From assembly GCA_041399155.1 (NCBI GenBank), contig JAWKTI010000003.1, positions 774,563 through 838,562 of the forward strand: a stretch of 64,000 nucleotides of DNA, written 5' to 3'. Source of the stretch: Zavarzinella sp. GTDB lineage: Bacteria > Planctomycetota > Planctomycetia > Gemmatales > Gemmataceae. Shown here piece after piece: positions 16,639 to 24,829 of this stretch (position 1 is its first letter; each line of letters opens with the position of its first letter). Under the pieces are notes generated by a model. That model was given only the letters and a program-made list of their open reading frames with translations. It was not told the origin of the DNA and did no database searches. The position numbers and the translations under genes are program-made.

Positions 16639-17314
16639 ATATTGGGTGATTCCTCCGGAGGCGGACGCCGAGTTTGTCGCCCATATGGAAGATGTGCTGG
16701 AAACCTACGAAAAACCGTACGATCCGAACGTGCCGGTCCTGTGCATGGACGAACAACCGGTGCAGTTGTTGAAAGAAACACGCGTTCCTATTCCCGCCAC
16801 GGCCCAACATGCCAAGCGGGTTGACTACGAATACGAACGAGCGGGCACGGCGGCTATCTTCATGTTTACCGAACCGCTGGTCGGTTGGCGTGAAGTCTCC
16901 GTTCGCGAACGGAGGACGAAGATTGACTGGGCCATCGAAATGGCTCGGTTGTTGGAGGGTCGCTATGCGTCATGTGCCAAAGTGATCGTGGTGTGTGACA
17001 ACCTCAACACCCACACCAAGGGCGCGTTCTATGAAGCGTTTGAACCCGCGCGTGCGCGGACCTTGGTTCGACGGATCGAATTCTGCTACACACCCAAGCA
17101 TGGAAGTTGGCTGAACATCGCAGAGAATGAACTGAGTTCGTTAACCCGCCAATGTGTCGCGGACCGTCGCTTTGAAGATGTTGCCACTTTGAGTGAAGAA
17201 ACCGAGGCATGGTCGAACGATGTCAACACCACACAGCGTGGCGTTGACTGGCAAATGAAGATCGACGAAGCACGAACGAAATTAAAATCGGTTTACCCGA
17301 CAATTAAGTCGTGA
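16619..17314 (+). CDS. IS630-type transposase, DDE part (element B, frame B)
   Basis: Encodes the catalytic half: first Asp in VPVLCMDEQPVQL, second in VIVVCDNLNTHTKG, Glu in HGSWLNIAENELSSL, all typical of this IS630 subgroup. It has an ATG at 16619 overlapping the end of frame A, so it could be made separately, but the protein would then lack the DNA-binding half; a +1 (or -2) slip at the A7 run is more likely. Stop at 17314 lies just inside the right terminal repeat. Confidence 0.82.
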   Translation: MTNRKIEYWVIPPEADAEFVAHMEDVLETYEKPYDPNVPVLCMDEQPVQLLKETRVPIPATAQHAKRVDYEYERAGTAAIFMFTEPLVGWREVSVRERRTKIDWAIEMARLLEGRYASCAKVIVVCDNLNTHTKGAFYEAFEPARARTLVRRIEFCYTPKHGSWLNIAENELSSLTRQCVADRRFEDVATLSEETEAWSNDVNTTQRGVDWQMKIDEARTKLKSVYPTIKS

Positions 17315-17571
17315 CAGAGCACTAGCCTCTTTGGAAAACATGAAACGTGTATCGAAAAACTCACTCATTCAGTTCATTCCTGTGGAAGGGGCTGGACATG
17401 TGTCGGTGCTAGCGCCAATTGTTCGATTGCTCGCTGAGAAGATTGTCAATGATTCAGGTGAACGATGCAATATTCAAATGACTGGGGAAGAGGCAAGCCG
17501 GCATTTTTGGAAATGATGACACTGTTTTTTGGCTTCGATTTCACAACTGGAGCGTTTCTGAATTTGCTCTA

Positions 17572-17705
17572 GCGACAAATACTTAATGCTGTTGTTCGCA
17601 ATCTTGAATTACATGAATTGAGCTGGATAGATAATAAGTGGTCTTTGGCCCCCTCTGGGCCAAGAACTTAACAGCCATGATTTTAATTACTCGAAACCCG
17701 CTCTA
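17572..17705. repeat. Dispersed 140-bp intergenic element, copy 2
   Basis: Second copy of the element at 7149-7291, colinear throughout. It includes the GGCCC-CCTCT-GGGCC hairpin (about 17647-17661) and ends on CCGCTCTAG, so that it contains the stop codon of the RTX gene. As at copy 1 it lies downstream of a minus-strand gene. Divergence is concentrated between the shared blocks and in the hairpin loop. Confidence 0.7.
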
Positions 17706-19328
17706 GCGGTGCGGCAGTCGAGCTGGGCCGCGACCTTTGGTGTCTAATTTCGAGAACAAGAAGTTGCCAATATCTTCGAATATATTGCGGTCTGCTGCAG
17801 CCTGTTCTTCTTCGATTTGGTGAAGCGGTTTTCCAAACACTATGTCAACTGATTCACTGTCTGTTCGGCTGTCACCATTTCGATAAATATAATCGACTTC
17901 ACCATCATTTACCGTGCTATACACATTAGTATAGTTGCGTGAACCGCCATGAAGCCAGTCGTTGCCTTCTCCGCCATCAATGTTATCGATGCCCGTTCCG
18001 CCCCAGATGATATCGATACCCGTTCCGCCAGTTAGGAAATCGTTTCCCGAATTGCCTTCGATATCATCGTCGCCTGCTTCACCCCAAATAAAATCTCTAC
18101 CATCACCACCAAAGAGTCTATCCTCGCCACTTCCACCATAGATGGTATCAGCTCCATTGCCGCCGTAGACGATATCGTTACCGCCCGCTGCATAGACGGT
18201 ATCGTTACCGCTTCCTGCAAAAATATTATCGGCACCGTTATTGCCGTAGATGGTATCGTCCCCCTCACCACCATCTACATATTCCGGACGTGTAGAGGCA
18301 CTGTCGTATCGGGTGCTTGTGTGGATCGCATCATTTCCCCAACCGCCGAGAATCACATCACTGTCGTTTCCACCGATGAGCAAGTCATCTCCTGATTCGC
18401 CGGAAACAAGATCGGTGCCATCGCGGCCATCAATTTCATCATTTCCCCAGCCACCATAGAGGAAATCGTTTCCGTCACTTCCGTATATCAGATCGTTTCC
18501 ATCACCGCCATATATTTTGTCGGAGTACTGGTCGCTATTACGTCTTGGGCTTGTCCAGTCTCCAAAGAGCCTGTCGTCTCCCCCGCGGCCTTCGATTTGA
18601 TCATTCCCAAAACTTCCGACAATAATATCTCTACTTTCGCCTCCAATCAGCAGATCATCTCCAGCTCCACCGTCGATCGTGTTATCACCATTTCCACCAA
18701 AAATGGAATCTGAACCATCAGAACCGTATAATCGATCCGGGCCATCTCCGCCTTCTATCCAATCATTACCATCTCCGCCCGAAATCGTATCTTCGCTGTT
18801 CTCACCATATAGAAAATCATTGCCGTCGCCGCCATTGATGGTGTCATTACCGTCGCCACCATATATCACGTCATTGCCTTCATTGCCGTAAATTGTGTCA
18901 TTTCCTCGGCCACCAAGGATAAAATCGTTCGCATACTTCGAGCCATAAATCGTGTCATTGCCATCTCCACCAATAATAACTATGTTTTGAAAAGTATTCT
19001 CTGCAAAAATGAAGTCGTCGTCTCCAAGCCCGTTCACAGTAATTTGGCTGATAGGACCAGTTACAAATGATCCAACAGAACCATCTGAATAGGTGATTGG
19101 TACGATACCAGCCAGCGTACGAACCGAGCTGCTCAATTGATCGACTACGATTTGATCTCGCATTTCCGTTCCCTCGACATATAGAGCGCGAGTGTTGACA
19201 TCGAACGTGGCAGTGATATTCGCCGCAGGCACTTCGCGAGATTCGAGACTTTCGAGTTTCAGAACAGTCTGCTTTTGCAGTGATGTTGTGTTAGACTGGC
19301 CGATCAGTTTTGAAATTAAACGTAGCAT
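17703..19328 (-). CDS. RTX-type calcium-binding repeat protein
   Basis: About 541 residues from the ATG at 19328 (MLRLISKLIG). The start at 19373 would add 15 arginine-rich residues and is less likely. Near residues 25-36 is LESLESREVPAA, the kind of N-terminal motif I associate with large secreted Gemmata-type proteins. From about residue 115 onward there are some twenty nonapeptide repeats of the GGxGxD type (GGDGNDTIYG, GGWGNDEIDG), which fold as a calcium-bound beta-roll outside the cell. No catalytic domain is evident and the last 60 residues are charged and unrelated to the repeats. It is probably a surface or secreted structural protein. Confidence 0.85.
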   Translation of the reverse strand: MLRLISKLIGQSNTTSLQKQTVLKLESLESREVPAANITATFDVNTRALYVEGTEMRDQIVVDQLSSSVRTLAGIVPITYSDGSVGSFVTGPISQITVNGLGDDDFIFAENTFQNIVIIGGDGNDTIYGSKYANDFILGGRGNDTIYGNEGNDVIYGGDGNDTINGGDGNDFLYGENSEDTISGGDGNDWIEGGDGPDRLYGSDGSDSIFGGNGDNTIDGGAGDDLLIGGESRDIIVGSFGNDQIEGRGGDDRLFGDWTSPRRNSDQYSDKIYGGDGNDLIYGSDGNDFLYGGWGNDEIDGRDGTDLVSGESGDDLLIGGNDSDVILGGWGNDAIHTSTRYDSASTRPEYVDGGEGDDTIYGNNGADNIFAGSGNDTVYAAGGNDIVYGGNGADTIYGGSGEDRLFGGDGRDFIWGEAGDDDIEGNSGNDFLTGGTGIDIIWGGTGIDNIDGGEGNDWLHGGSRNYTNVYSTVNDGEVDYIYRNGDSRTDSESVDIVFGKPLHQIEEEQAAADRNIFEDIGNFLFSKLDTKGRGPARLPHR

Positions 19329-19560
19329 TGACCTTCTCCGGTAAGGAAATCTGTCTGGTAAAAACCGTCTCACCAGTTCAATCGCCGTGCGGATGCCAGC
19401 CGGACAAAGAATGCCAAGATTATTTCAGAAAGGTGAAAAGTTTGTGTCAGCCGCCGTACATGCTTTTGCGGGCGAAATTAGCGGAATGATTTTAGTTGCA
19501 GCAGCATGAATTCTTGTAGTTAAAAGAATTTCTGACAAAACACTCGATTCGAAGTGAACT

Positions 19561-20418
19561 CTACTTGGGCATAATCAGGGCGGGTGCGGGGCGAAAGTCA
19601 GGCACAATTTCCGGTAGTGGTGCCGGTTTTTTCGGCTCCAAAACGATCGGTTTTTTCATTTCCGATACAGGTGGTGGGGGCAATTCGGGTAATTTCAGTT
19701 CTTTAGGATCACCCACCTTGGGAATCGTAACTGCTGGTTTGGCAGGAACTTCCAGCGATTTTTCCGGCAGTGAAGCAGGAGTGGTTGCCATCGGCAAGCC
19801 CAACGAAGCGGACCGTTCACTTGGCTTCGGTTTCACAGGCACTTCCACCGGTGGCAGAGGTTCTGGAACACGTGGCAGCAATTGTTCGGGCAATTTGGGA
19901 ACCCCTACAGGTAGCTCCACGCGTTTTTCGGCAGAGTTTGGCAGGGTGGGCACCAATTCCGGGCCATTTACCAGACGCAAATCGCTTTTGTCCTTGCGGT
20001 CAGGCAACTTCAATTGCGGCTTTTCTGGTTTCATTTCTGGCTTCTTTGGTGGATCGGGCAATCGTGGTTCCACGGGAACGACAGGCGCTGTTGGTGCCTC
20101 CGTTACAGGAACTTCATGCACCACAATCGGTTGCATAGTGCCTGGAAATTGCCGCCACTGCGTGGGGTAATAGCCAAAATAGGGCTGATACTGAACTCGC
20201 GACATGTGCGTTGGGACTTCCACGTGGTGCGAGTGATGACCAATCGTACCAGCGACGCGTCTGATATTGGGATCAACTGGTGGCAATGGTTCTGGCGCAC
20301 GTACCGTGGGGCGGGCGTCTGGTCCGACTAGGGGACTGCTTGCCGTTTTCGTTTGGGCCAGGGCTGTGCAGGTCATTGCACCGCACAATACAGCCGTGGT
20401 GAATAGTCGACGTTCCAT
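19561..20418 (-). CDS. Secreted proline-rich protein of unknown function
   Basis: The 285-residue product has a signal peptide (MERRLFTTAVLCGAMTCTALAQ) and then a low-complexity chain rich in Pro, Lys and Glu with repeated PEPLPPV, PxLPE and KPxxP motifs. A central VQYQPYFGYYPTQWRQFPG segment is aromatic. Such chains commonly span the cell wall or periplasm; nothing enzymatic is seen. It lies 35 bases downstream of the Gly/Ser-rich gene on the same strand, so the two probably form one unit of envelope proteins. Confidence 0.7.
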   Translation of the reverse strand: MERRLFTTAVLCGAMTCTALAQTKTASSPLVGPDARPTVRAPEPLPPVDPNIRRVAGTIGHHSHHVEVPTHMSRVQYQPYFGYYPTQWRQFPGTMQPIVVHEVPVTEAPTAPVVPVEPRLPDPPKKPEMKPEKPQLKLPDRKDKSDLRLVNGPELVPTLPNSAEKRVELPVGVPKLPEQLLPRVPEPLPPVEVPVKPKPSERSASLGLPMATTPASLPEKSLEVPAKPAVTIPKVGDPKELKLPELPPPPVSEMKKPIVLEPKKPAPLPEIVPDFRPAPALIMPK

Positions 20419-20453
20419 CGTCTTGATCCTTATGCTGCGAGCCAGTTATCTTG

Positions 20454-21011
20454 TTACTTTTGTGCCGGAGGGCTGATTTGTCCTGGTGTGCCAGTGCCAC
20501 CCGAACTGCTCCCTGATTTCCCAGTACGATTTCCACCAAAGCCATTTCCGGAAGATCCCAGTACAGAACTGCTGCGGCCGGTGCCCAGGCCAGAACCAGA
20601 TGAGCCCAGCGTGCTGCCAGAACTGGAGTTGCCTCCGAGATTCAGAAAGTAGTTGCCGGTATTCAAAAATCGCACGCGGGTGCCCACGTTCAAACCAGGA
20701 TTCACCTGTTCGCTCGTAGCACTGCCCCCGCTGTAGATTTCCTGCTGCAACGTCTGCAGAGCTTCCCGCACATTATTCTGTGGGCGAACAATGCCATAAT
20801 AATTGCCGACAACAGAACCGCCCCCACGCAGCAGATTCAGGTAAGGACTGAAGCCAGGCGAGCCGGAAGTCCCGATACCACCAGGAGATGCGCTGCTGAA
20901 GCCACCTGAAAAACCGCCTCCCGGCGATCCCCCACGTGGGAGAAACTGGGCGTGCACCGTGTTTCCACAGAGCACCACGACAGCAACGAGCAGAAGCATT
21001 TTTATCTTCAT
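20454..21011 (-). CDS. Secreted glycine/serine-rich protein of unknown function
   Basis: A 185-residue protein with a signal peptide (MKIKMLLLVAVVVLCGNTVH-A). The only well-ordered part is the middle (SPYLNLLRGGGSVVGNYYGI, then VRPQNNVREALQTLQQEIYS); both flanks are low-complexity Gly/Ser with GSSGSG-type repeats. I recall similar small proteins with NYYGxVRPQ in other planctomycetes but cannot name the family. The parS-like palindrome lies upstream, in the gap to the Wza-like gene. Confidence 0.65.
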   Translation of the reverse strand: MKIKMLLLVAVVVLCGNTVHAQFLPRGGSPGGGFSGGFSSASPGGIGTSGSPGFSPYLNLLRGGGSVVGNYYGIVRPQNNVREALQTLQQEIYSGGSATSEQVNPGLNVGTRVRFLNTGNYFLNLGGNSSSGSTLGSSGSGLGTGRSSSVLGSSGNGFGGNRTGKSGSSSGGTGTPGQISPPAQK

Positions 21012-21079
21012 GATTCTTCACCAACATCTTATATAGCAATGGGGCTATATTTATAATCGAATATTAAGGCAGCTATCAG

Positions 21080-21095
21080 TGTTCCACGTGGAACA
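21080..21095. promoter_or_regulatory. parS-like palindrome
   Basis: The 16 bases TGTTCCACGTGGAACA form a perfect palindrome that equals the consensus ParB-binding parS site known from Pseudomonas and differs from the Bacillus-type site only at the two symmetric positions. It is in a 125-base gap between genes, outside any coding frame. parS sites mark the origin-proximal part of chromosomes. No parA or parB gene is in the window and no second site was seen. Confidence 0.65.
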
Positions 21096-21136
21096 TTCTA
21101 CTATTATTGTACCATGATTAGAGGGTTGGTGCTGGT

Positions 21137-22264
21137 TTACGGTGCACCCCCTCCGACCCCACCTCCGATCAAGTTGGGATTCTTGATCGACTGGATAGTG
21201 CTTTGTCCCAGCAGAGTGACCCCCAATGCCCGTTCGATGGGCGACAGGAACATCGACAGGTAGTTGTCGAAGGTGATCATTGGCTGTGCCTTCACATACA
21301 AACGATCCCCAGGCAGAATCTGGTAATTGGTTTTGGTGCTGCCATGCTGGGTAACACTGTTCCAATCAATCGGCATAATCAACTCTTTGCCGGTTGCGGC
21401 AGGTGCCGGGCGTGCCAGCCACATATGATTAGTGCTGGAAACCGGCGACAGACCATTTAACTGTGCCACCGCATCAAGGACGGTATCTTTGCCTGTAATT
21501 GGCAGTGGGACTACTTGCTGACCTCGACCACCGCCATCGTAAATGACATAGAATTTTTTGCTGTTATAGGCGGCAATATCCACGGTAACGGAGGGATTGT
21601 TCATCGACTTCTTCAGGAAATCCTGAATAACGATGTTCGCTTGTGCCAGTGGGACGCCGACGAGTCGAACAGAGCCGTAAATCCCCAACCCGACAGTGCC
21701 ATCCTGGCGGACCAGGTATTCCCCACGTAAGGCGGGGAGAGATCTCGACTGCAATAGTTGGATCGACGCTTTCGGTTCGCGGACTTTGTATTCAATTGCC
21801 TGCTTTTCAATGGCGACGCGGGCTTCATCGGTAGTAAGGCCCACCAGTTTGATTGTCCCACCGAATGTGGGGCCAAGATTGACGGTGCCATCCGGCCCAA
21901 TCGGCAGGTCACCGCTGACAGGTTCGGTTAAGCCTGGGTAAATGATCGAAATACCGATCGTATCACCCACATCAAGGCGGTAGTTCGGCAGTGGCTGCAC
22001 ATTGGTTAGTTCAATTCGGAGGATATCGGGCGGTTCAATGATATATTCCGGCATGGTGACCATCTGCAACTCGCGTGGGAGTTGCTGATCAAGCGCCTGA
22101 TCGGCGTAAAACGCCTGATTCAGTTCGCGGTCCATGGTGTAGGGTGCGGGATTTTCTGCAGGATTGCCTAACTTCGGGGCGGTGTAACAGCCCACGTTCA
22201 GCACGCACAACGCGAGACTACTACAGTAAACCAACGTGCGGCGAAACAGGATTTTCCCAGCCAT
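21137..22264 (-). CDS. Polysaccharide export outer-membrane lipoprotein (Wza-like)
   Basis: From the ATG at 22264 (MAGKILFRRTLVYCSSLALC), 375 residues with a lipobox LNVGC. It has a poly-export domain (YRLDVGDTIGISIIYPGLTE, then DLPIGPDGTVNLGPTFGGTI) and a second export domain with SLBB-like features (GEYLVRQDGTVGLGIYGSVR, then ITGKDTVLDAVAQLNG; YQILPGDRLYVKAQ). It should form or line an outer-membrane channel for exopolysaccharide. The frame is open upstream to 22318 but only the chosen start gives a proper signal. No chain-length regulator or polymerase gene is nearby. The C-terminus ends in a Gly-rich tail. Confidence 0.88.
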   Translation of the reverse strand: MAGKILFRRTLVYCSSLALCVLNVGCYTAPKLGNPAENPAPYTMDRELNQAFYADQALDQQLPRELQMVTMPEYIIEPPDILRIELTNVQPLPNYRLDVGDTIGISIIYPGLTEPVSGDLPIGPDGTVNLGPTFGGTIKLVGLTTDEARVAIEKQAIEYKVREPKASIQLLQSRSLPALRGEYLVRQDGTVGLGIYGSVRLVGVPLAQANIVIQDFLKKSMNNPSVTVDIAAYNSKKFYVIYDGGGRGQQVVPLPITGKDTVLDAVAQLNGLSPVSSTNHMWLARPAPAATGKELIMPIDWNSVTQHGSTKTNYQILPGDRLYVKAQPMITFDNYLSMFLSPIERALGVTLLGQSTIQSIKNPNLIGGGVGGGAP

Positions 22265-22528
22265 GCAACAATTCCCCCCCGAGGCAATCGATCCTTCTTT
22301 GCAACCACCAACCCCCATTGGTCGTCGCGCAGAACCGACTTCAAAGTGGGGCTATACCACGTTTTCCAATCCCTGCAACATGACTTTTCAGTACATGGGT
22401 GTGAAACTGGGTAACGAGAGACCATGAAATGGCTAAGAGTTGGCGTAAGTTTGCCCAACTGGCAGGGTATATGAGAAAAAATTCACTTTCAATGTTACTT
22501 GAGGTGAAACCAAATTGAATGCTTGAAT

Positions 22529-22777
22529 TTAATCTGGTTTCGATGACAAAAATGAACGATTGCGACGTTTTTTTGCATGAACTGGTTTAGAAAAATAAGC
22601 GTTGTGCAGTTCTTTGAGCACAATCACGTTGCCCCCTTCAATTCTAACCAGTTTACCATCCCGCACCAGCACCACTGTTTTGCCCGAACGTAGTGCTTGC
22701 TCTGTAGCTTCGTTGAGGGCTTTGACTGCCAATGCTGGAACATCGGCATCTTCGTCGATTTCAGCGATGGGTGTCAT
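22529..22777 (-). CDS. Small protein next to the zeta-toxin-like gene, candidate antitoxin
   Basis: An 82-residue protein with GGAG eight bases upstream of its ATG. The body is acidic and helical (EIDEDADVPALAVKALNEAT), then two beta strands (KTVVLVRDGKLVRIEGGNVI), and the tail is strongly basic (KKRRNRS). It follows the zeta-like gene by 61 bases on the same strand. In size and position it fits an antitoxin or accessory protein, but the order toxin-then-small-gene is the reverse of classic epsilon-zeta, and I see no DNA-binding motif. Confidence 0.6.
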   Translation of the reverse strand: MTPIAEIDEDADVPALAVKALNEATEQALRSGKTVVLVRDGKLVRIEGGNVIVLKELHNAYFSKPVHAKKRRNRSFLSSKPD

Positions 22778-22838
22778 GATTTACTCCATAAACATTATTT
22801 GAATTATAGTTGTTTGATCAACATTAGAACGAAAAAAG

Positions 22839-23585
22839 TTAAGCGCCATTTAAAGATTCTACTACGCCATTGAACCAGATTGGCACGAGTACATTTTGTT
22901 TTATTTCCAGATGAATACCATCTGTAATTTCGGCAAACCAAACTGAGTTTGTACTGCTGGAATCGAAAAAATATGCCCGGTTGGACTGTTTTACTGCATC
23001 TGGCAATAGTTTCAGAGACCGTTCGTAGCGATCAGTGATCTTTTGCTTTGGCACATCATGTCCGCCATCGATCACGCGGTTCGCAACCCGTTGGATATTA
23101 ATTTCCGAATCAACAGTGGCAACATAATACAGATAGGTGCGAAAACCATGTGTGCGTGCGAATTGCAGAAAATCGACCTTATCTTTCGACGACATGACCG
23201 TTTCAAACGTAAACGATTGCGATGACTCAACCAATTTCCTTCTTAGAAAATCCGATAATACGGAAGCGTGATAGGAAGTGAAAGAAATGCCTGAAAAATC
23301 GATTGCCCCATGTTCGCATTTGATGTTCTGAATATCTTCAGCAAGATTTGCTTTCTGTATTAATGTGGAACCTGCAAAATACTGTTGCACTTCGTCGGTC
23401 TTGGTGCGTGTTTGAAACGGTTCCAGCAAAAGTCGGCCAGTTTCAAGGATCGTTTTTTCGATTTCGTCGGGATTGATGTAAACGCCAAACCACTCTTGCG
23501 ATTTCCCGAGATTGTTCTTGACAGTTGATTTGCCCGATCCGTTTGGACCTGCAAACATCCTCAACCTGGGCATTGATCTGGTCAT
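22839..23585 (-). CDS. Zeta-toxin-like P-loop kinase
   Basis: A 248-residue protein with a Walker A motif at residues 13-21 (GPNGSGKST) right at the N-terminus, then INPDEIE with the conserved Asp, and FETVMSSKDKVDFLQ in the place of the zeta FETT-type block. Zeta toxins phosphorylate UDP-N-acetylglucosamine and block cell-wall synthesis; related proteins without toxic activity also exist. The small gene at 22529 is the likely partner. Family call is good; toxicity is inferred. Confidence 0.78.
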   Translation of the reverse strand: MTRSMPRLRMFAGPNGSGKSTVKNNLGKSQEWFGVYINPDEIEKTILETGRLLLEPFQTRTKTDEVQQYFAGSTLIQKANLAEDIQNIKCEHGAIDFSGISFTSYHASVLSDFLRRKLVESSQSFTFETVMSSKDKVDFLQFARTHGFRTYLYYVATVDSEINIQRVANRVIDGGHDVPKQKITDRYERSLKLLPDAVKQSNRAYFFDSSSTNSVWFAEITDGIHLEIKQNVLVPIWFNGVVESLNGA

Positions 23586-23700
23586 GTGAAATCTGAAAAA
23601 GGGCTACAGATTTAGAATACTTTCAACATTTGGTTTCAATGTAATTGACTGGTCGATATCTCAGCTGGAAGAATTGATCACAGCTAATCAAAAAATCGTC

Positions 23701-24582
23701 TTATTCTTCGTCCATTCCTTTCTTGTAAACGCCATCTTTTTCTTTGCCGGTGATGGTCCAGACGTGCAGGCGGAAGTCTTCAATGCCGTAGTCGCCTTCG
23801 CGGGTAACTGTAATCGATTTATCGGGAGCCCAATCGCCCATGGTAAAGCGGTGGGAAACGACACGGGCACCCGGTTTCAGGTGCTTCCACAATAACGGTC
23901 GAACCAGAATGTTCAGATCGTTCCCCATGTACAACATTACCACCGTCACATCTGCCAGATCTTTTTCGGTCAGTTTCAGGGCGTTCCCTTCACGCACCTC
24001 AATCACTTTATCCAGTTTGGCATCTGCCACTGCTTTTTTCGATTCTTTCACTTTTTCGGGATCGATATCAATGCCGTAACCTTTTTTGGCTTTGAATTCT
24101 TTTACGGCAGTCATCACCATGATGCAGTCGCCACAACCTGGGTCGAGCACGACATCTTTGTCGGTCACTTTCGCCAGTTTGCACATATCTTCCACCACTA
24201 CTTTCGGGGTGGGCACCCAGCGAATCAGCACGTTATCGGGATTTTTGGGGTCTTTGTTCCGCACATCCAGCGTTACTTCTTCGCCCGCTTTGAAGCTGAT
24301 TTCCCGTTTGCGGATGATTTTGGTGTAGTTGTTCGGTTCGATGGTCACTTCCACCACGTAGGCGTAGGTTTTCCCACTATCCAGTGGTGGGGTCTGGATC
24401 ATCCGCACGCCTTCGTTTTCCGCTTTTTCATTTTCTGGCAGTTCTTTGCCTTCAATTTTCACCGTAGTAGTGGTGGGGGACTTTGGAATCAACAATTTGA
24501 TGGTGGCAGGCTTTTTCTGGTCCTGTCCATAACTGATGCTGCACGCCAGCAGCAGTGCAAATGTGGTCAATCGGCTGATCAT
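23701..24582 (-). CDS. Exported TIGR03000-domain and SAM-methyltransferase fusion
   Basis: A 293-residue protein with a signal peptide (MISRLTTFALLLACSISYG), a TIGR03000-type beta domain at about residues 27-107 (TIKLLIPKSP, TPPLDSGKTYAYVVEV), and a class I methyltransferase domain from about 118 with motif I DPGCGDC at 147-153, GYGIDIDPEKV as motif II, and VTVVMLYMGNDLN further on. Methyltransferases need SAM, a cytoplasmic cofactor, so a cleaved signal is puzzling. Either the signal is real and the domain has lost or changed its activity (motif I has Cys and Pro where DxGxG is usual), or the protein is retained. No neighbour suggests a substrate. Confidence 0.78.
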   Translation of the reverse strand: MISRLTTFALLLACSISYGQDQKKPATIKLLIPKSPTTTTVKIEGKELPENEKAENEGVRMIQTPPLDSGKTYAYVVEVTIEPNNYTKIIRKREISFKAGEEVTLDVRNKDPKNPDNVLIRWVPTPKVVVEDMCKLAKVTDKDVVLDPGCGDCIMVMTAVKEFKAKKGYGIDIDPEKVKESKKAVADAKLDKVIEVREGNALKLTEKDLADVTVVMLYMGNDLNILVRPLLWKHLKPGARVVSHRFTMGDWAPDKSITVTREGDYGIEDFRLHVWTITGKEKDGVYKKGMDEE

Positions 24583-24829
24583 CGTGGTTTACTCCCTGGA
24601 TAGGACTATTTTCCACACCGCCGTGCGGTTGTACAGATGGGAATGAAAGTTATGAGAAGAAAAGCGTAAAATTTCTGTTCGCAGGAAGGTTCAACATCCA
24701 AATCGCAAGAAGAGTGATTTTTCAACAACCTGATGCAGTTGACTGTTGATTGCCATGTCCTGGTCGATGGCAGTGGAAATAGATCAGAGGTTGTTTCTTA
24801 GGAAATCGAAGCAGACAAAAGTGGTTGGA

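Larger units (their letters stand above)
16103..17322 (+). mobile_element. IS630-family element B
   Basis: About 1.22 kb bounded by TA at 16101-16102 and 17323-17324. The imperfect terminal inverted repeats read GTGCTTTGTCACATCTAAAA at the left and GTGCTCTGTCACGACTTAAT at the right (read inward), both followed by GTCGG a few bases later. It encodes two overlapping plus-strand transposase frames of a subgroup different from element A. It sits 198 bases from element A in the same hydrolase gene. Confidence 0.9.
14136..17516 (+). pseudogene. Alpha/beta-hydrolase lipoprotein gene split by two IS630-type elements
   Basis: Three fragments (14136-14696, 15908-16102, 17325-17516) join in one frame once the two elements and one TA copy per insertion are removed, giving about 315 residues. 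Fragment 1 has a lipoprotein signal (LAGC) and ends just after the nucleophile elbow GLSCGG (Ser in G-x-S-x-G). Fragment 2 begins VAESSDRYRAVFAFGAADTP and includes NPTFIIEGT, where the acidic triad residue is expected. Fragment 3 contains GAGHVSVLAP with the His. It was a secreted prolyl-oligopeptidase/dienelactone-hydrolase-like enzyme. Each break is at a Leu codon ending in TA (TTA, CTA). No other lesion is seen, so both insertions look recent and excision could restore it. Confidence 0.85.

Noticed and set aside
18100..18950. Short-period repeats that could suggest a CRISPR or minisatellite
   Set aside because: They are the coding repeats of the RTX nonapeptides, with diverged third codon positions and no spacers.
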